From CAIYWZ01 sp964497925 (lineage in GTDB: Bacteria; Pseudomonadota; Alphaproteobacteria; CAIYWZ01), in the NCBI GenBank assembly GCA_964497925.1, contig CAZCFE010000009.1:1-42272 (forward strand): DNA of 42,272 nt, given 5' to 3'. The translations under genes and the position numbers were made by a program. Below the pieces are notes generated by a model that was not told the origin of the DNA, searched no databases, and saw only the letters and a program-made list of their open reading frames with translations. Below, piece after piece: positions 24,560-33,500 of this stretch. The first letter of the stretch is position 1. Each line of letters starts with the position of its first letter.

Positions 24560-27500
24560 CTATTAATATAAGCCTTAATAGCACTCCATGTACTGTGATT
24601 CCCATCTCCTTTTGTTTCGTATTTTAATCTCAAATCCGCACTGTTGGCTAATTCATCCATAGCTGTTCTTTTTTGTTGTCCAATACCTATATCCATACCA
24701 CCAATAGCGCCACCATTACCCATAGATTCATATTGAGTAATTGCGCCTAATACAGAATCACGTTGTGACCATGTGCTAAGCCCTGCGTAATCAAGAAGTG
24801 CTGCTGAAATATCAGACCAAGAAATCTGCATCATCATATCAGGGGCGAACAACCCTTTATCATATGCTGATTTAAACGATGTTTTATTTGCATCATCTGC
24901 ATATCCATTAATATAGCTTTGCATATTATGATTTAAAGAACTTAAGGTCCTTAAGGCCATCAAATCGACTGATGGAATTGTGATCGCATTATCAATCGTA
25001 ACTTTTGCATCAGCCCATGAAATTCCATACATTTCCATCTCAAGTGATTGAGAAACGCTTCTTCTAGATGCACCAGAAGTTGAATCATTGAAGAAAGATA
25101 AGAAATCACGTTTATCAGAAGCCAAACTTAGTCCGCGCCATAAATTATTCATCATCAAAAAGTTTGATAATGCAATTGCATTTATAATGACAGGCTTAAT
25201 TGTTAACCATGAACTCAGATCTGAAATCAACGTATCAATATTCACGTACATTGTTGCATCTCTATATCGATTCGCAACTGTGGTATCGGCAAAATAGCCG
25301 AGCAAGTCTGTTTTATTGGCAATCGTATCTGTTGAAATTTTTGAAAGCATGCTTGTTACAGTTGATAATTGAATAGTCATCCCCATATCATCATTGTTAT
25401 CAATTGTCATATAATTACCGATAATTGATTTAATTTGAGCTGATGTCGCCCCTGTAAAGAACAAAGTTCCTAAAGCATCATAGGAATCTCTTCTAACTTT
25501 CCCTTCTTCAACAGAATTCATACCCCAATTCAGATAGTAGGCTGCTTTACTTGCAAAAAATGCCAACATATCTTTTTTATTTAATACAGATTCTGATGAA
25601 ATTTGAAGCATCACATTTGGTAAATTTGCCCAATCTATCAAAGGAAGATAATCGTTTATGATTGATGTTAAATCAGACAACGTAGAAACACCATTTAGTA
25701 GCCCCGAAGTTTTAACTAAATCATAGGAAGTACGTCTGCTTTGACCATCAGTACTATTTCCAAAATACTCCAAAAATGCTTTCTTATCAGCCATTAATGT
25801 CATTTCAGAAATTCCCGAATTAAAATTCAACCAACGAGCCTGAGAAATATTTTTATAAGGCACAATTGAATCTTTAATAGTTGCAACCCTAGTGTTTACA
25901 TCTTCTGAGTTAAATGATAACAATACACGAATCACATGCAGGTCATCTGGCAAAACACCTTCAGAAATCAACTGATTCACCATAGACAATCCAGCAACAC
26001 CTGTTGCCAAGTCATTTGAACCATCCCCATAAACCTCCATCGCCATCGCAATACGCTCTGCTCTATGCTCTGCATCTTCAGGTGCCGATACATCTACATA
26101 TGCAATCGAAGAAACAGGACTTATTGGCAACACTTGAGCTTTTACCAATTCATGAATAAGATCAAGATTTGTGCCACTCATATTTGATAACAAGACTGAA
26201 GCTGCGTCATTCAAATAAATAGCCCACATCAAGCGTAAAGCTCTGTCACCACCTCTTTCATTGAATCCATCTTTCTTAATATCCAACAGTGAAGATACGC
26301 TATTGACAAGAGAGTCAATCGATCCTTTTTCTGGTTTAGGTAAAAGAGTTTCCATCACAAGATTGCACAGCAATTTTCTATCTTCATTTGTGGCCACGCT
26401 TCCATCAGAAAGATGCTCATAAAGACCATTATCTATAAATGCTTGATTATATTCAATTAAATCTTGTAGGTAAGCAACCCGCTCACTCACTGTCTCAGCC
26501 TTAAAAACTCCCAGACCTTGGATACTATCGATTGCTTGAAGCGTAATTTCTGGCACTCCAGGATTAATCGTAAGGACTGCTTTTGTTGCTTTAAACGTGG
26601 GATTCCCATTACCAGTAAAAGTTTTTAATAATTCAATATGAAGGCTTCCTGCCTTATGAACAGGAATTTGGAATCCGTCAATCCATGCAGTCATCACATG
26701 AATCCCACCTTGAAAAAGGTTAATATTTTCACCGCCTATATCAATATATCCACGATCAGCATCTGTTTGGTTGACAACTATCTCTCTGAATGAAGTGAGC
26801 GGCTCTTCAAGAGAATATCCGCTTAAAGTACTAATATTCACATTAAACGCATTTGTAATATCAAGTTCTTCACTCAGAGGAAATATATTTGTGGCCAAGT
26901 CTTTCAATGTTTTCCCATCTGTTAAATTGGCATCAAAATGACTTTTTTGAAGCGCAATTACAAGGTCAGATTCCTCTTGTGAAATATTTTGAACCTCATT
27001 GGATGTATATCCAGCTGCAATCAATTTATCTTGCAATGATTGTATCTGCTGATTCTCAAAAACTCCTTGTTTAATATAAGCATATCGATCGGAAGCTGTT
27101 TGATAAGGCAAGTTATTCATACTAGAAAGCTGTGAAATCTCAGAATTAATATCAACAGGTGGTGTCAAAACAGCTTGAGTTGCCTTAAGAGTTGGGTTCC
27201 CATTACCAGTAAAAGTTTTCAATAATTCAATATGAAGATTCCCTGTTTTATCAACAGGAATGCGGAATCCTCCAATCCATGCAGTCATCACATGAATCCC
27301 ACCTTGAAAAATCTTAACATTTTCACCGCCCACATCAATATACCCAAGATCCACATCTGTTTGGGTGACAACCATCTCTCTGAATGAAGTGAGTGGCTCT
27401 TCAAGAGAATATCCACTTAAAGTACTAAGATTCACATTAAACGCATTTGTAATATCAAGCTCTTCAGATGGTGAAGATTTAAACATTTCAATCAATGATA

Positions 27501-30500
27501 TATATTCACTTGCTATGCCCTTATCTGGATGTTGTAAAACACCATTTTTAAGATTTGAAAATATTCCTTTTTCCTTAGCAAGATGAAAAAGCTCTCGATT
27601 CTGTGAAACCCCATACCAAATAAATGCATCATTCATACGCTCAAGAGAGTTTTCATTCCCAAGAACCAATGCTTCAACATCATCATTCTCAGTGGCATGT
27701 GTATATGCTGATATCAATGCTTTAATCCGATTTGCTCGAGAAACACCATCTTCTGAGATCACGTTCATATACTTTGCAATTAATGCCACATTTTCAGAAG
27801 TAACAACACCATCTAATGCCCTTAAGAGTGCTTTCTTTTCCATAAACAAAGATCCAGAACCAGACAAATTTGCATACAAATTATAAGGGATATCCTCATA
27901 ATCATTTGCAACATCAGCAAATAACGCTTTATGCAGAGGCGAATTATAGAAGTATACTGCCATCTCAATACGATCAAACCTTGCGGATAAATTTTCTTGT
28001 ATCGCCGTATCTACATCTTCCTTGACTTGAGTTATCATAAGGACTGGATCAATACTATTATTACTAGCCAATATTTCAATTTTCTCCACAAGCCTTACAT
28101 AATTATTATGCCAATCCCCATCATAAGGGATTACTAAAGCATCCATATTGTCAAAAAACCCAGCAGCATGCATCGCATTTACAATAGAACTTTTTCCATC
28201 ATACCAAAGAGCAATCTGTTTTTTCAAAGCATCTTGCATTCCAACCATAGGATCAATCGCATTGAAAATTTTATCAAAAACATTGTTTTGGATGGCCAAA
28301 GCGCATGCTGCAACATACTCTCTTTTGGTCTTTGAATCAGGTGCTGTAAGCATTATCGCCAATTCAGATGGCGCACTCATTTTCATGGATGCAAAATTAG
28401 CAAGAACTATTTTTATCGCATTCCAAGAAGTCAACTGCGCAACAAAATCTTCAAACATCCCGCCTGCATAAGCATGAATAAACATGCCTTTATTTGGATC
28501 ATTGGTATATCCATCCAGCAAGGCTGTTTGATGAGCAAGATCAATTGCAAGTCCCTTTATTCGATCCTGATTTCCATTTCCTGCTTTTACATACTGATCC
28601 ATAACTCTTGAAATATCAGACCACTGACTCAATCCGTTAAATAAATCCTGATCATAAAGGATGTTAAATAAAGATGAATTAGCATCATTTGCATAACCAA
28701 TAAAAAGATCTTGCATTTCTTTGATGGAAGATACCGGAATTGATAAAATTTTATCTTTTGCATAAGAGTAATAAGCATTCAGATAGCTCCTTAAAACGTC
28801 TCTAGAAGCTTGAGGTGTCAATGGATCTAAAAGTTTTTCAGCATCTCCCTGACTCAAAAGTTTATATCCTTGAAATGTTTGTATAATCCCATCATGAATA
28901 TAATAATCAGAATCCCACCAATGTGTGGCTCCATCAAAAACCTTATATGTTAAAGCTGCTTCAATGAATTTAGGATGTTCATCTTTTTTAATATCGGACC
29001 ATTGATAGTCAAATCCATATGTGTCTAATGCATTTAACATCTCATCAACATTGATCAGACCCATGAAAATGCCCACTACTCCTTCAGTTTTTGCAAGCTT
29101 ATAGTAATTTAAATAACCTTGGAAAGATGGATAATATTGCTTAACTTCCCATTGATATATATATGCAAAAATATTTTGATCTTTTCCTTCGTAATCTTTT
29201 CCAGAAAAAGTTGCCAATTCTTTGAATAGAGCTTTATCTTCTGAAGACAATCCGGCATATCCTTTCAAAGAGCCAATATTTTCTTTTGTAAAATCAGAAT
29301 AATCTTCTTGTGACTGTTTCACCAAAATATCAATCAATCCATCGTCTTTTGCTAATTTATAATTATCATATACAGCTTTAATGTATGTCCATTTCTTTAA
29401 ACCTGAAAACAGTTTCTTTGCATGAATCTCATCAAACAACACATGATCAACTAATGCGTACCCTAAAAGCATGTCATGGCGATCTAGATTGCTGTCTACA
29501 TTCATTAATGTTTCTAAAACATCTGCTGAAATATTATCTGGATTTGCTTTCAAAACAGAAGCTATAATTCTTGATGTACGCTCTGAAACAGACTCTAGGG
29601 AGCCCATATTCATACTTAAAGTAAGCTCAGATGGCCATACCTGATCAGTCAAAAGATCAGTCATATCTTGAGGACTTCCATCTAATTCATCAAACAAATG
29701 GTTTTGATTCAAAGCTGAAAAAAGATCTTTATGTGCAAAATACCAATCATATTGCGATACTGTTTTTCCTCGCATTAAAGGCTCTAAATCACCAGATGCA
29801 TACTTTGCTGCTTCGATTATAAAGTCTTGGGCCGTAGATCCATTTGGCATAAATTTATGAAGCGCAATTAAGTCATCTTTGGATACTTTCCCGGCCAAAT
29901 CTGCGATCCATAGTTTATCAATTCCTGTCAGATCGCATGCTTCATTCAAATTGATTAAATCTTTGATATACCGTGCTCTTTCACCCACATTCGCATGAGT
30001 ATTCGCCATTAAAAGCGGCAACATTATATCTTTAATCCCGTAAATTTGAGCTAAGCTAACTGTATCTAATTGACGCATTAGTTCATTGATATCAATAGAT
30101 TCTCCTTCAATTAACTGAACGCTTGCGTATGTATTTTCAAGCATGAAACGCAAAGCTCGAAGAGCGACATTTTCTTTTTGTGCATTTATAAGCGGTTTTA
30201 TATCTAAATTAAATGCAACTAAAGTTGTTAGCAAATGATTTGATTCAACTTCCATACAAGATGCATCAATATCAAGCTTATCAAACCAGCCATCATTCAA
30301 AAGCTTTGTTTTATACTCTTGTGCCTTTGTGATATAAGAATTAATCACAAGTTGACGCTCTTGAAATGTTTGATTTGTTTTTAAAATATCAATTGAAAGT
30401 AGTTTTTCACCCAAAAGAACCTTTGCCGCCACGATGTCACAAGGAACTACATTCACCAATTCATCTGCAATTTGTTGTTTTTCAAGATCGGATAGAACAA

Positions 30501-33500
30501 TTTCTGGAACACTTGGGTGTATAAAAGTCGCACTTAATGTGGTGCTTAAAAATGGTGTTAATTCAAGAGCTATGCGATTTCCACTCAAGCTCATATCAAT
30601 TCCATCTAAATCTGATGGGACAATTCCTGCATTCATAAATTGCTCGATTTTATCGGCATCGGCGTGTTCACCCATTTTCCTCACAAACGCACTTACAGAT
30701 AAAATATAATTACCAAACGCTTTAAAGTAAGTAGAATACCCTATCAGAGCTGAAGTTTTAAATTTATAGGCATCTCCCAAATTAGAAAGAGTTACACCAT
30801 GCACCAAAAGAGACGCACTTAAAGATGCAAAATTTTCGCCATCAATACGAAATTCTGGGAACGATTGCAAAGCAATATTCATCGCATGATCTTGTGTGAT
30901 TTCCCCCAAATCATCTGGAAGCATCACAGCAGTTAGCCCAATATCGCGAAGATCTTTTACCAATTTTGATGTTGCATATTTACCAAGTTTGAACGCCAAT
31001 TGTACATCTACAGATGTTGCATACATTGTCCCTAAACCCAAAAGAGTATTTGCATATGTAAACATTTGATCAGCATCATCTGTAATATATTCCGGACTTA
31101 CTAAATTTTTAATATAAGCAAATGATGATCTTTCAAATGGAAGAGAGATGAATTTTGCAATAAAGTCTTTTTTATCTGCCAATTTTTCATAAAATGGCAT
31201 CAAGTCAATCGCTAATTCAATTTTACGTGCACGTTCAGCTTGAGCTTCTCCAAGTCCATCATTCAAAGACATTGTATCCGTGTCAACAGGAAGGTTTGCT
31301 GTAATATCAGAAGGAAGAACTCCATGTGAGGCTAAAGTATTTTCAAGAGCGGCCACATTGTCCACATAAATATGTAAATTATTTTCTCTTAAAGCTTGAT
31401 CTAATGGAACAACATACCAAATTTTTGCTGCTCTTATATCTGCATCTTCTTGAGCTTGAGAAACATTTGCATATACTCTTGGTCGATCTTTATGTTGATC
31501 AAGTAAGTTTACAAGTTTAATTTTTTCCATTAAAAGGGCATGTTCTTGGGCAGCTTCAACTTGAGCTTTTGTAGGCACGCCAATTAAAATGGGGTCAACA
31601 GTTGGAATTAACAAATCAAACATATTAGAGCTTTCAAGCTCTTGCCATAATGGAGTAATACTTAAAATACTCTGCGCTCTTTGATCTCCGGATTGAGAAA
31701 TTTTTAACACATGCTGGGAATTTTCCTGAGTTGGCATGAAATTTCCATACAATAAATCAATCATTTTTGCAACTTCCTTATCATGCGTTGAGAGAGAGTT
31801 CACAGGAACTAAGTCGTCCAAAAGACCATAATTTCCAAGCAAATTTTTATAGTCTTCAACTTCTTGCATTGTGATTTTTAATGTATCAACCATATGTTTT
31901 ATATTTGTAGTGTTACTTAATTTTTGCCCTAAAAGAGCATCTGGGATCATATTCAGAATACTAAGTTCACGAGTTACATCAATATCCCCGTTTCTTCCTG
32001 AGCACAACATATTAATGACTTCTGGAATAAAGTCCATTGGAGAATTTAAACTTGACATCAAAGATTTGTTATCATAATTCCATTTTTGATTTTTAAATAA
32101 TCTGTCCAGTTGACCATTAATAATACGAGAAGAAACACCATTCACTGTTACTTTTAATCTTGTTGGTGTGTTATACCAATCAAAATAATTCATAAAATAA
32201 TCAAAATCCTTTAATTCTTGGTTGTTAAAAAAACTATTCCATTTCTCTAAAAACAATGAAAAACTATCAGAAGTGCGGTCACTAAAAAATGGAATAAAAA
32301 AACCATTATTTGCATCTAGCGCTTGAGTAACTGTATATTTTTTAAAGAATTCTATAAAACTATCAACTTTTGGAATAACATATCCAGAAGTCCCAAAAGC
32401 ATCATTAAAATTAGTAAAAAGACTGGAAAAACCTAGGAGAGTATCCATTTGAGATGATAATGCGTAAAGCATAAGCGCATCTTTTGCAGTATGCAAATTA
32501 TATACCTGATTTTCAAATGGAGATATACTGAATGCTTTTCTCTGAGCCGGTGTATGAGCATCAAAAGCCATAGCCCCCAAATCCCAATAAATCCCTTGAG
32601 CTTGCTGTTCATCAAGACCAACAATCAAAGATCGCACAATTGGATTATTGGAAAAGAAATTATAATCTTCAAGCATTTGGCGTGCTTTCCCTGCATCTTG
32701 AATTAATATTTCTTCTGATAAGCCATCATCACTTGTAGAGATATCATCGCTAAAAAGAAGACTCGATGCCATAATTCCTGCAGTATTATATTCATGAGCA
32801 GCGTTTATAAAGCGTTCATGAATATTTTTTTCTTTATAAGATAATTCCTGAAGATCTTGCCCCAAATTGCGAAACAATCGCACACGATCAGGCATGGAAA
32901 TACTTTTGTAAATATCCATCAAAATTTGGATGTCTTGAAATGTCTTTGCTTGAGAAAATATATTCTGATCATAAAGATTAGAAAATAACTCTTTATCTCC
33001 CAATGACAAAGCTTCATAACCTATAAACGCTTCCCACTGTTGTGAAGGGATATCGCTCAAGTTTAAGAAAAATGATTTATATTTTTCTTGGCATGCGTAA
33101 TAAGTTAAAAAGACTGTTTTTCTTTTATGATCGGCATCTACCATGGCATCAAGTTTACCCATAACAGAAGTTGTTAAATTTGCATAAAACGTAACAAGAT
33201 CTAAAACTCTAACTGATCCGTCTTGATCGCTAAATAAAAATACAGCTTCTTTATATTTTAGATGATCAGCATAGTTATGATAATCAGACAACCCCAAAAT
33301 TCCATCCGCTTTATTTTGTCTGATCATCTTAAGCGTATCAAGCACACCTTCTCTTCTTGCTTCTAAATAATCTGTTATTTGTGTTTGAATGACTGAATAT
33401 TCATTTGCCAATAAAAATCCATCTGCATTGGCATCAATAATATCTTGCGCATTGATATAATCAAGAGATAGTAACAACTCAGAACCAGTGGACAAAAGAC

